Counted from the stretch's first letter, positions 16,442 through 24,599 are shown. The stretch: DNA of 64,000 nucleotides from Alteraurantiacibacter hainanensis (GCF_036321025.1 NZ_JAZAPB010000002.1:1054001-1118000), one strand, 5' to 3'. Numbers and translations: made by a program. The notes: a model not told the origin generated them from the sequence alone.

Positions 16442-17659
16442 ATGATGTTGCAATCAATGCGCCGTTCGGCGCTGCTGCTGGCAGGCGCGGGCGCCATGCT
16501 GTGCACGCCCGCCGTGGCGCAGGTGCGCGATCTGGACGACGAGAACAGCGACGTGCGCGTGTTCCAGGGAGAGGTCGATGGCGCGGCGTCGGTCTTCAAC
16601 CTTACCGTTCCGGCAGACACCGCACTGCAGATAGATGCCGTCGCCAAGGGCGACCTCGACCCGGTGCTGCGAGTGCTGGACGCGAGCACCGGCGAACTGA
16701 TCGTGGAAGACGACGATGGCGGCGGCGAGCTCAATTCGCGCGCGCGTATCGGGGCGCAGGAAACCAGCCGCCGCATCGCCATCGAAGTGGACAGCTTCGA
16801 CGCCGAATGGGTCGAGGGCGAGAGCTATGGCGGCCCGTTCGAACTGCGCATCTCCCTGATCGACAGCGTTGCAGTGGGCACGCGCGCCGTGGACTACGGT
16901 GCCAGGGAGACGGGCAACCTGATGGGCGACGAGCACCTGTTCACCATCGCGGGCGAGGCCGGGCAGATGGTGGAAATCGCCCTCGTGGCGGTGGGCGAAA
17001 ACCTCGATCCCTACCTGGAACTTCGCGACGCCAGCGGAGAGGTGGTCGCCTCCGACGATGATGGCGGGGAGAACCTCAATTCCCTGCTGCGGCACATGTT
17101 CACCGACAGCGGCACCTACACTATCGCCGCCAGCAGCTATGGCGAAGACGGCGGCGAATACCGCCTGCGCGTCCGCGAACGGCGGGCCATATCGGCCCAG
17201 CTGCCGCTGCAGGTTATCGGCATCGACGACGAGGCCGGCGGGGAACTGGCTTCCGGCTGGGACGAGACCGGGAGTGGGACGATGATGCCCAACCACATCG
17301 ACTACCAGCTGAGCGAGGACGCCAAGGCGGCGATCCGCCGCGGTTCGGGAGAGGTATCCATTCGCATGACCGCAAGCGGCGTGGGGGATCCCGACTTCGG
17401 CGGGGAGATCGATCCCTTCATCGAACTGGGCTTCGACACGCCGCTGGGCTTTGCCGTGGTGGACAGCGACGACGATGGCGGCGGCGAGCTCGACGCGATG
17501 TTGCCGGTGGACCTCGGCCTGATCGCCGACGAGCCTGCGCTGCTCGACGCGCTGCGCATCCGCGCGCAGGGCTATGGCGGATCGTCGGGCAGCTATACCC
17601 TGGTGATAACCGAAGGGATGGAACAGCGCGCCGACGCGGGCTGGCACGGCGGCGACTGA
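16442..17659 (+). CDS. Secreted protein with three acidic beta-sandwich (PPC-like) repeats
   Basis: The 405-residue product has a signal peptide of about 27 residues (ending TPAVAQ) and then three homologous units. Each ends in a near-identical acidic loop: VEDDDGGGELNS, ASDDDGGENLNS and VDSDDDGGGELDA, followed by a Y-G-G/E-S-G-Y beta pattern (ESYGGPFELRI, GEDGGEYRLRV, GYGGSSGSYTLVI). This resembles bacterial pre-peptidase C-terminal domains or DVUA0089-like domains, usually attached to proteases, but no catalytic domain is present here. The D-rich loops look suited to Ca2+ binding. ATG 16442 is preceded by AAAAGGGA. A perfect terminator follows. Confidence 0.75.
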   Translation: MMLQSMRRSALLLAGAGAMLCTPAVAQVRDLDDENSDVRVFQGEVDGAASVFNLTVPADTALQIDAVAKGDLDPVLRVLDASTGELIVEDDDGGGELNSRARIGAQETSRRIAIEVDSFDAEWVEGESYGGPFELRISLIDSVAVGTRAVDYGARETGNLMGDEHLFTIAGEAGQMVEIALVAVGENLDPYLELRDASGEVVASDDDGGENLNSLLRHMFTDSGTYTIAASSYGEDGGEYRLRVRERRAISAQLPLQVIGIDDEAGGELASGWDETGSGTMMPNHIDYQLSEDAKAAIRRGSGEVSIRMTASGVGDPDFGGEIDPFIELGFDTPLGFAVVDSDDDGGGELDAMLPVDLGLIADEPALLDALRIRAQGYGGSSGSYTLVITEGMEQRADAGWHGGD

Positions 17660-17681
17660 TCCGGCATCGCCAAGGCAAACG

Positions 17682-17717
17682 AAAAGGGGCGGGAGGTTCG
17701 ATCCTCCCGCCCCTTTT
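17682..17717. terminator. Bidirectional intrinsic terminator
   Basis: A perfect 15-bp stem, aaaaggggcgggagg (17682-17696) / cctcccgcccctttt (17703-17717), with a six-base loop. The T-run on the right arm and the A-run on the left arm make it an intrinsic terminator in both directions. It sits between the convergent genes ending at 17659 and 17746. Confidence 0.95.
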
Positions 17718-17745
17718 GCGTGGTACTGTCTCCAGGCTCTAGAGG

Positions 17746-18999
17746 TCAGCCTTCGGCCTCTTCCTCGTCATCGCTGTCGTTGCCTCCCACGGGCGGCGGA
17801 CCGGGGCGCGGGCCGACGCCGGGATCCCAGTCGAACGGCTGGGCGAAGCGGCTGCGGTCGTCGTTCTCGGCCGTCACCGGCTCTTCCAGGCCCTGTGCGA
17901 TGCGGGCCTGCTGCGCCCGACTGGCGCTGATGTAGTCGCGCGGCATGTAGTTGCCCTCGTGACAGGCGTATTCGAAGAACTCGTAGTCCTCGTCGCGGGT
18001 CCAGGCGAGGCGTGTGGTCCACGGCTCGGTATAGACCTCGGGGTCGGAGTAGGTGAGCTCGTGGATGATGGTATCCGGCCCGGTCATGGTCAGCCGCTCC
18101 ACCGTCATCGCCTGCGTGCTCATGGGCACGGTGTTGAAGGCGGGCACTTCCATCGTGCCGGTGAACTGGGTCGCCATGTTGAGCGGCGAGGCGGAGCGTT
18201 CGTAGACGTCTTCGGTCGCGGAATCGCCGCTGACGATGTTGGTCGTCTCGATCACCAGCGTCTTGCCTTCCCACCAGCCGCGCGAGTTGCCCATCCAGGC
18301 CTCGACCGGCTCGTTCCACTTGGCGGCGCGGGCCTCGGCCTCGCTGTCGTAGAGCTTCACCGTGCGCGTTCCGAGCATCTCGAGCACGATGGTGACGTAG
18401 CCGGGCGACTGGAACACGCGGATGCCGTTGTTGTAGCGGAACGGGTACATCGAGGCGGGGAAGCCGCGGCTGACGCAGCGGTCCCAGCTGTCGAAATCGT
18501 CCACCCAGTCGTATGCCTGACCCGGCACCCAGCCGCTGCGGCCCTTCTGGAACAGTTCCATCGCTTCCGGCGTCAGCTCGGGAAGCTGGCCGTCGGCGGG
18601 GGAGACCAGCATGGAGGTGGACTTGGCCCAGTCGGTGTCGAGGAACCACTGCTCCAGCCCGGTGGTGCCCGATGCGCCGATGCCGCTTTCGTTCGCCTGG
18701 GTGAAGCGCCCGTCGTTGCCGCGCGCGGCCTCCAGCCGGCGTTCGAATTCCTCGTCCGTCACCCAGAAGCGGTCGCCGTACTGCGCGGGCCGCTGGAACA
18801 GGATGCGGCCGTTGTTGATCGGCTCGATCGGCCAGGTGCCCGTGAAGTCGTAGTCGCCCCAGGGCAGCCGGTCCGGCGTGTAGTCGGTGGGCACCGGCGG
18901 CAGTTCGGTGAGGTCGGCGGGGCGTTCCTGCGAGACGGCGGGCACGGCCATCACCAGCGCGGCGGTGGAAGCAAGTGCTAGGCTGAGGCGGCGGATCAT
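17746..18999 (-). CDS. Secreted protein of unknown function, large
   Basis: This 417-residue protein has a signal peptide (MIRRLSLALASTAALVMAVP, cleavage near AVSQ). The body is rich in aromatic residues, with DYDFTGTWPIEPINNGR, PFRYNNGIRVFQSPGYV, GWWEGKTLVIETTN and FFEYACHEGNYMPRDYI. The last, with its ACHEGNY motif, recurs in exported proteins annotated as hypothetical in sphingomonads and acidobacteria. A beta-rich fold binding a small ligand is plausible but unproven. The C-terminus is a Pro/Gly then Asp/Glu-rich tail. ATG 18999 is chosen for the signal peptide. Confidence 0.7.
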   Translation of the reverse strand: MIRRLSLALASTAALVMAVPAVSQERPADLTELPPVPTDYTPDRLPWGDYDFTGTWPIEPINNGRILFQRPAQYGDRFWVTDEEFERRLEAARGNDGRFTQANESGIGASGTTGLEQWFLDTDWAKSTSMLVSPADGQLPELTPEAMELFQKGRSGWVPGQAYDWVDDFDSWDRCVSRGFPASMYPFRYNNGIRVFQSPGYVTIVLEMLGTRTVKLYDSEAEARAAKWNEPVEAWMGNSRGWWEGKTLVIETTNIVSGDSATEDVYERSASPLNMATQFTGTMEVPAFNTVPMSTQAMTVERLTMTGPDTIIHELTYSDPEVYTEPWTTRLAWTRDEDYEFFEYACHEGNYMPRDYISASRAQQARIAQGLEEPVTAENDDRSRFAQPFDWDPGVGPRPGPPPVGGNDSDDEEEAEG

Positions 19000-19217
19000 G
19001 TGGTCGGTTCTCCCAAGAGGCTCTGGCGGCCAGATTGATTTTGTCCGGAGTGTAGTCGGGATTCGGAGCGGCGACAAGACAGGGGGTTGGCGAAGGTTTC
19101 GGGCACGACCTTCATACTTCAGCCCTCCAGCGACGGTCGAATATCTGATTGCGGCGTAGACTTCGCCGAATCGTTTCGACTAAGGCCCTGCCCGATCAAT
19201 CAAAGGGATCCATTCAG

Positions 19218-20720
19218 ATGAGATTGAGCAGCCGACTGCATCACATGCTGTCAGCCCTGGTCGTCATGCGCTTCAGGGCGCGGGGAATCACCATTGGCAA
19301 GGACTGTCTGATTTCCAGGACGGCGAAGCTCGATCTGACGAACCCGAAAGGCATCAGGATTGGCGATCATACGGCGATTGCCTTTCATTCGACGGTCCTT
19401 TCGCACGACTTCATCAACGAACGGCACGTCGACACGGTAATCGGCAGCAACTGCTTCATTGGCGGCAGAAGTATCATCATGCCCGGAGTTACCATCGGCG
19501 ACAACGTGGTCGTAGGGGCGGGCAGCGTCGTCTACTCGGATGTCGAGCCGAACACGATCGTGGCGGGGAATCCCGCACGTGTGGTCGAGCGCGGAATCCG
19601 TGTTGGCAGACATGGCATGCGGATCAGGGGCAACGACATGAAGCCCGACGAACCCGCCGACAACCCGCCGACTTCCACCGCGCCGGTGGCAGCCGACCGG
19701 CAGGATCTGCTCGCAGAATTCTTCGGCAAGGCGCCCGCGCACCTGCCCTTCGCCGACGGCGGCATCGACAGTTTCGAACTGATCACCATCCGGGCCAGGA
19801 TCGAGGCGCACCGCGGCAGCGAGATAGCCGACACGGAGTGGGAAAAGGTGAACCGGCCCATGGACGCGCTTCCACTCCTTGGCGGATCGCCGGCGCCCGC
19901 GCCCGACAGCCATCGGGGGGCGGACGCGAGCTTCCAGGCGACGCGAGAGATCGGCATGCCCCAAATGGGCGTGAACGGGCTTTCCGAACAGTGGCTGCTC
20001 AAGGAAATGGGCGATGCCCACTGGCAGATGATCTGCGGCGCCCTGGGGGTGAAGAGCAATGCCATCAAGGACCAGGACGGCAACCGCCTTTACGCGACCT
20101 TCACCCGCATCAACCTGGCGATCGACGGCTCGCTCGGTTCGTTCCGGGAAAACGATCACCTGCAGATGTCGGGCAGCATGCGGCGCTTCGGCGCAGGCAT
20201 GTTCTTCTCCAGCTTCGACATCGCCACCGCGAATACCAGCGCCCGGCTCGAAATGATGTCGAGCTTCGCCCGCTTCGGTGTCGAGGGCGACAACTCCACG
20301 CTGGCCAAGGGCCAGCCGCCGCTGCCGGAGAATTTCGCCATCCCCAACGTGGCCGAGCCGCCCGAAGTCGTGACCGATTACAAGGAAACGAGAGCGAGAG
20401 AGATCGGCGACGTGCTGTTCACCACCACGTACAGGATCGTGCCTTTCCACGACATCAACGGCGTGGGCCTGCTCTACTTCGCGGCCTATCCGGCGATCCA
20501 TGACATATGCCTGGCAAGGCACATCGCGCCGGACGGCAAGCTCGATACGATCTCCCGCACGATTTCCTACTTCGCCAACAGCGGAGACGACGGCGAGATC
20601 ACCTTCCAGCTGGAAAAGTGCGACAGGACGGACGAGCGTATCGAGACGCTCGCGCATCTCGTGCGTCCGGACGGCAAACGCATGGCGACCGTGCAGGCGG
20701 CCTATCGACCCCAGCATTAA
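19218..20720 (+). CDS. Fusion: hexapeptide acyltransferase + carrier-protein-like domain + LnmK/Pnap_2097-like domain
   Basis: The 500-residue protein appears to have three parts. Residues ~20-125 form a left-handed beta-helix acyltransferase (GITIGKDCLISRTAKLDLT, IGSNCFIGGRSIIMPGVTIG, NTIVAGNPARVV). Residues ~160-220 resemble an acyl carrier domain, with GGIDSFELITIRARIEA placing S185 where phosphopantetheine is attached in the usual DSL motif. Residues ~245-500 begin IGMPQMGVNGLSEQWLLKEM and look like the LnmK/Pnap_2097 family. LnmK is a double-hotdog enzyme that loads and decarboxylates methylmalonyl groups on a carrier protein. The protein could thus build and transfer an acyl group to an unknown acceptor. 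No polyketide synthase gene lies nearby. The LnmK assignment is from motif memory. Confidence 0.7.
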   Translation: MRLSSRLHHMLSALVVMRFRARGITIGKDCLISRTAKLDLTNPKGIRIGDHTAIAFHSTVLSHDFINERHVDTVIGSNCFIGGRSIIMPGVTIGDNVVVGAGSVVYSDVEPNTIVAGNPARVVERGIRVGRHGMRIRGNDMKPDEPADNPPTSTAPVAADRQDLLAEFFGKAPAHLPFADGGIDSFELITIRARIEAHRGSEIADTEWEKVNRPMDALPLLGGSPAPAPDSHRGADASFQATREIGMPQMGVNGLSEQWLLKEMGDAHWQMICGALGVKSNAIKDQDGNRLYATFTRINLAIDGSLGSFRENDHLQMSGSMRRFGAGMFFSSFDIATANTSARLEMMSSFARFGVEGDNSTLAKGQPPLPENFAIPNVAEPPEVVTDYKETRAREIGDVLFTTTYRIVPFHDINGVGLLYFAAYPAIHDICLARHIAPDGKLDTISRTISYFANSGDDGEITFQLEKCDRTDERIETLAHLVRPDGKRMATVQAAYRPQH

Positions 20721-20855
20721 GGCCTGCAAGCGCCGCGATGCCGGTGGCGGCGTGACGGGCGATGCAGCGGCGTTCGGGGGCGGGCCACGGCCTCTGTACC
20801 GCCTTCGTGCTCGGCCCGGTGGGGAGGGACGCCCCGCCCGATGCGCCGGGCCGGG

Positions 20856-21599
20856 TCAGGAGCGTGTCTGCTCATCCTCCGCCAGCAGCCGCTCCGCCGC
20901 CGCGCGGCGTTCGCGCATCCTGTCGATCTTGGCGTTGAGGCGGGCGAGCACCTCTTCCTTGCTGGGACGGTTGGCGCGCTGTTCTTCCAGCACCTCTGCC
21001 CTGATGCGCTCGTAGAGCGGATGGCCGGGGCCGATGTCGGGGCCATAGCGGTCCGCGCGGCGCTGGCGCAGGAAGAACATCACCAGCGCCTCGTTATGCC
21101 GCCGCTCGGTGCCCAGCACCTTTCCGGCGGAGACGACCATGCGCTCCTCCCCCTCGATCGCGCGGGCGAGCGCGCAGTCCTCCAGCCGGGAGACCCCGCG
21201 ATCCACCGCCATGTCCCACGCCCGGCAGAACTCCGCCGCGCCGGGCCGCTGCCGCAGCTTGTAGAGAGCCTCCAGGCTGGCGCCGATGTGTTTTGCCGCC
21301 TGCTTCACGATGCCGGTGGCGGCGAGATGGGCGATGAAGCGGCGCTGGCGATCGGGCGTGATGGAATTGCGGCGCGGAGCCGTGTGCGGCACCGGCGCGA
21401 AATCGAGCAGCGGATCGTCCTCCGCGACGGGTGGGGGCGGGGCGGTGACGTAACTGGTCGCCCGCGACCGCGCCCGCACCGCTGCGTCCTCGCCGCGAGA
21501 CTGGTGGGAGAGGGCGGGCGGTTCGGTATCGGGGAGATGGTTGTCGATCGGGTCGGGAAGGTCAGGCGAGGGCGTGGCGTGGGAGTGGTCGTCGGTCAT
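20856..21599 (-). CDS. Helix-turn-helix domain protein (terminase small-subunit-like)
   Basis: This is a 247-residue protein. The first 90 residues are Pro/Asp/Ala-rich and probably disordered. A helix-turn-helix follows (ITPDRQRRFIAHLAATGIVK then QAAKHIGASLEALYKLRQRP), then GAAEFCRAWDMAVDRGVSRL, a pattern seen in sphingomonad proteins that resemble phage terminase small subunits. The C-terminus is a charged coiled coil (RLNAKIDRMRERRAAAERLL). It probably binds DNA, but no partner terminase, integrase or capsid gene is near. ATG 21599 lies inside the first copy of a 21-bp direct repeat. Confidence 0.6.
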   Translation of the reverse strand: MTDDHSHATPSPDLPDPIDNHLPDTEPPALSHQSRGEDAAVRARSRATSYVTAPPPPVAEDDPLLDFAPVPHTAPRRNSITPDRQRRFIAHLAATGIVKQAAKHIGASLEALYKLRQRPGAAEFCRAWDMAVDRGVSRLEDCALARAIEGEERMVVSAGKVLGTERRHNEALVMFFLRQRRADRYGPDIGPGHPLYERIRAEVLEEQRANRPSKEEVLARLNAKIDRMRERRAAAERLLAEDEQTRS

Positions 21600-21816
21600 G
21601 CGCCGGGTGAAGCAACTTACCTGCGGCGTAGGAAAGAGATTTCTGGCTGGCGATGCTCGGCGCGCGTCAGCGCGCCGCAAGGCCGAATGGCCGCCCGGAG
21701 CGAAGCGGAGGAAAGCCAAGTGAGCGGGAGTCGCAGACGTGGCAAAGCCCCACCCGAACGCTGGCGCTTGAGGCTAAACAAATAATGGTATGCTAGGTCA
21801 TGCGCCGGGGGAAGCA
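21594..21816. repeat. 21-bp direct repeat, copies 202 bp apart
   Basis: Copy A at 21594-21614 and copy B at 21796-21816 are identical except for one base (t versus g at repeat position 15). Both contain ggtcatgcgccggg. Copy A covers the start codon of the helix-turn-helix gene. The 181 bases between hold a ggcgcgc/gcgcgcc hairpin near 21659 but no coding region. Copy B is at the edge of the AT-rich HEPN islet. Confidence 0.75.
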
Positions 21817-21860
21817 TCGACCCAAATCGCTCCCAAGATGCAGGGAAGGCGTAATCTGCC

Positions 21861-23651
21861 TTAGTGGCGTGCTAAACAACGCATCAACTCACGAAACTCT
21901 TCGTCGGGGTTAGCCGCCTTGAACTTCTTCCGACGTTTAGCTTCGTAATCCATGGAATTCTCAATTGAGTGGACGATCATATCGATATCGCTTCGTCCGT
22001 CAGCATTCTCCGCTCTAAAAATGATGTTTTGAAGAGCCGTCCTGTAATATTCGTATGCATTCTTCGCGAGAGAGTCGATGTAACTCGGAACGTTACCTGA
22101 ATGAATAAATTGATTCCTGGCGCGGTAAATTCTTGATACCTGCCAACCTATTCGCTCACCGTGTCTCTTTACCGTATCAGCCGTATGAGAAACCGATTTA
22201 AACCGTTCCCTCAGATTCAAAATCGTTTGAACTGCTGATGGATTCGCATGAAGCTTAGCGAGAAGGTCTGTTCTTTCCTTATCGAAATTCGGAGAGAACA
22301 TTAGCGTTTGGAATTTGCGTGAATCGTCCATTGATGTTTCTATCCCCGCTTCACCAAAAGCGACGTCCAGTGCCTTGCGATGACTCTTGCGCAGTGCGTT
22401 GAATACAGCCGTCGAATATCGCCACGGATAATTAAGGCAGATGCACGGCTCTAAGCATTTTCTATAGTGCTTAATCCTTGTGTCATCATCGGGAGGGTCT
22501 CCGAACAATATTTCAATCGCAGACCAAACGGAAATTAATTGAGTTTCAGATGAGGTATTATTTCGCGAGTGTGCTACATTTTCAGAAGAACTAATAATCC
22601 TCTCGACTGACGAAATCTCGAATTTTGTTAGAGAGGTAAGTGCGTAGCGCCGGACGAATTTTGCGTAGGGTTTAGTTAGAGCCTCATTCAATTCCTGTAG
22701 ATTGTGTGATCCTCTTTGGACTAGCTGATATTGAGAGGCATTCTTTTCGCGGACAAAACTGTAGTCTCGACCTTTAAGGCTAACCCCTTTGTCTTGGAGG
22801 ATCGTAATCGAGCGGAATATGCGAGGAAAGATTTCCGCATCTCTGGCGGCCGTGAACGCATCGCGGGACGGCTCGATAACTTTAAGAAAACTGTCACTTG
22901 CAGATACATTCGGCGAAGCAGCGATCAAGCTTTTCAGCGCTGACGGTATCGCAGAACCGGGTGTGGGCTTAAATCGATCGATACCAAGTCTCGCGAGAAG
23001 TTTTTCAGTTGAACCGAATACAGGTATCCAAACTTCGAATTCCTTTTCGTCGCGGGGAAAATATGCGAAAAAGCGGCGAATTTTTCTCTTGTCGAATCTG
23101 GTAATCGGATCGTTGAAAAATACGTCTTCCAGGCATTTCTTTATATAGGCTTTATTATATCCGGCATTGATCAGAAAAGAAAGGTAGATGTCAGTCTTGC
23201 CGTAAATGGACTGATAGAAATCTTCATCGTCGAAGATTGAAATGATATCATTCTCTTGCCGTTTCTGATAATAATTCAAAAGTTTCCGATATAGGAAGGT
23301 TGCCGCTTGTCCTATGCTGCCGTATTGTCGGGCTTTCCCATCGTCGACTGAGAAGAAATAGTTTATATAGAACTCGCTTTCGTTACCGATGATTGATTGG
23401 GCGGCAAGATCGTTCTTTAATGTTTGGCCTAATTCTTTGCAGGGGTCGACGAGATTCTTATAGCTAACGCCGTGATCAGTGATTTCCTCGGCTATTCGCT
23501 CAATTTCTGCTAAGCGAGCCAGCGTGTCTAGTGACTGCACGCGAAAGCTTTCATAGGATCTGTCATCAAGAAGCAGCAGTGCCGTCTGAGCGAAATAGAG
23601 GCCTTTCCGCGCAGTCTCGGTGTTTGGCCAGTCGTTGGCAGGTGGTTGCAT
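21861..23651 (-). CDS. HEPN-domain protein in an AT-rich islet (candidate defence or toxin-type RNase)
   Basis: The 596-residue protein is unlike its neighbours in composition: the 60 bases from 22501 contain only 21 G/C. Residues 1-360 are mixed alpha/beta with no family I recognise. Residues ~370-540 look like a C-terminal HEPN domain: the helix QLISVWSAIEILFGD (371-385) and RARNQFIHSG near 510-519. This gives the catalytic-type R-x4-H motif (R512, H517, with N513), as in ApeA-like HEPN RNases. HEPN RNases cut RNA in toxin-antitoxin and phage-defence systems. No antitoxin or partner is adjacent. A GGGGA ribosome binding site precedes ATG 23651. Function is inferred. Confidence 0.72.
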   Translation of the reverse strand: MQPPANDWPNTETARKGLYFAQTALLLLDDRSYESFRVQSLDTLARLAEIERIAEEITDHGVSYKNLVDPCKELGQTLKNDLAAQSIIGNESEFYINYFFSVDDGKARQYGSIGQAATFLYRKLLNYYQKRQENDIISIFDDEDFYQSIYGKTDIYLSFLINAGYNKAYIKKCLEDVFFNDPITRFDKRKIRRFFAYFPRDEKEFEVWIPVFGSTEKLLARLGIDRFKPTPGSAIPSALKSLIAASPNVSASDSFLKVIEPSRDAFTAARDAEIFPRIFRSITILQDKGVSLKGRDYSFVREKNASQYQLVQRGSHNLQELNEALTKPYAKFVRRYALTSLTKFEISSVERIISSSENVAHSRNNTSSETQLISVWSAIEILFGDPPDDDTRIKHYRKCLEPCICLNYPWRYSTAVFNALRKSHRKALDVAFGEAGIETSMDDSRKFQTLMFSPNFDKERTDLLAKLHANPSAVQTILNLRERFKSVSHTADTVKRHGERIGWQVSRIYRARNQFIHSGNVPSYIDSLAKNAYEYYRTALQNIIFRAENADGRSDIDMIVHSIENSMDYEAKRRKKFKAANPDEEFRELMRCLARH

Positions 23652-23682
23652 CTCGTCCCCAATAAAGAATGGTGTGGCACGT

Positions 23683-23711
23683 CCTAGTGAAGCTCAGTTC
23701 TTTTCACTAGG
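23683..23711. promoter_or_regulatory. 9-bp inverted repeat upstream of the HEPN gene
   Basis: cctagtgaa (23683-23691) and ttcactagg (23703-23711) are perfect complements separated by 11 bases. The element begins 31 bases upstream of the HEPN start codon, in the likely promoter or leader. It could be an operator or a leader hairpin; there is no U-tract. Confidence 0.55.
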
Positions 23712-23839
23712 TTGCGCGATAGGAACTCCACACCCTTGACCCCCCACCCAAATCCAACTAAGTGCGCCCCCATCCGAGGCCACGCTCCAACCAGCGAGTC
23801 CCCGGTCAGATAGAGCTGAACATTGCCGGTCATGTCCCG

Positions 23840-23865
23840 GGGCTCCCGTTTGCAGGAGCCCTTTT
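23840..23865 (+). terminator. Orphan intrinsic terminator
   Basis: gggctcc (23840-23846) pairs with ggagccc (23855-23861) around an eight-base loop and is followed by tttt. It is a plus-strand terminator, yet the nearest plus-strand gene upstream ends at 20720. It may once have ended a transcript interrupted by the HEPN islet. Confidence 0.65.
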
Positions 23866-24157
23866 CTATTGCGGAGCAATCCGTGGGGCAGCCGTCAAAG
23901 TAACCCGGTGCCAGGTGCATCTGGTGGAGTGTTTCAGGCTCGCGCGACATGTTCGCTGGCTCTGCCCTCGCGGCGGCACCGGCGGCTTCGCACGATCCCG
24001 ATACAGTCCAACAGGTGCTCGTAAAAGCACCATTCGCATGGGTCCAACCCGTTCGCCCACGCTTGTCGCAGGGCGAAGTGCCTGGAAGGCGATGTCGCCC
24101 TCCGACAGGTGCGGGGAACGAAGGGGACGGACCCGCAAAAAACGGTGAAGGAATACA

Positions 24158-24529
24158 ATGCCGACTATCAACCAGCTGGTGCGCAAGCCGCGCAAGCCCG
24201 TGAAGACGAAGAGCAAGTCTGCAGCCATGCAGTCCAGCCCGCAGAAGCGTGGCGTTTGCACCCGCGTCTACACGACGACCCCGAAGAAGCCGAACTCGGC
24301 ACTGCGCAAGGTGGCCAAGATCCGTCTGACCAACCAGCGCGAGATCATCGCCTACATCCCCGGCGAAGGTCACAACCTGCAGGAACACTCCGTGGTGCTG
24401 ATCCGCGGCGGCCGTGTGCGCGACCTTCCCGGCGTGCGTTACCACGTGCTGCGCGGCGTGCTCGACACGCAGGGCGTGAAGGACCGCAGGCAGTCCCGTT
24501 CGAAGTACGGCGCCAAGCGTCCGAAGTAA
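24158..24529 (+). CDS. rpsL: 30S ribosomal protein S12 (uS12)
   Basis: The 123-residue decoding-centre protein contains KRGVCTRVYTTTPKKPNSAL, GEGHNLQEHSVVLIRGGRV and the C-terminal RSKYGAKRPK. Lysine 43, where substitutions give streptomycin resistance or dependence, is retained. Residue 88, normally lysine in E. coli (GGRVKDLPG), is arginine here (GGRVRDLPG, codon cgc at 24419-24421). K88R (K87R in mature numbering) is a classical streptomycin-resistance change, so this ribosome may be naturally less sensitive. It is the first gene of the str operon and is followed 70 bp later by rpsG. Confidence 0.97.
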   Translation: MPTINQLVRKPRKPVKTKSKSAAMQSSPQKRGVCTRVYTTTPKKPNSALRKVAKIRLTNQREIIAYIPGEGHNLQEHSVVLIRGGRVRDLPGVRYHVLRGVLDTQGVKDRRQSRSKYGAKRPK

Positions 24530-24599
24530 GTCTCACGCGGTCTGGCACCGCAAGGTGGCCCCGCAGAGGGTCGCCGACACTCCGAAGGAGTTCTGAAAA

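Larger units (their letters stand above)
23652..24157. other. 506-bp region between the HEPN gene and rpsL
   Basis: This holds, in order, an inverted repeat (23683-23711) close to the HEPN start, a terminator-type hairpin pointing rightward (23840-23865), and the leader of the str operon with GAAGGAA before rpsL. Composition returns to high GC by about 23760. I looked for tRNA features (T-arm GTTCRA) and found none, and no convincing small gene. Confidence 0.5.

Noticed and set aside
20856..23651. Prophage remnant
   Set aside because: Only a terminase-small-subunit-like helix-turn-helix protein suggests phage; no integrase, large terminase, capsid or lysis gene is present.
23690..23840. Possible tRNA as insertion site for the AT-rich islet
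   Set aside because: No T-arm (GTTCRA) or cloverleaf pairing found on either strand, and no integrase gene present.
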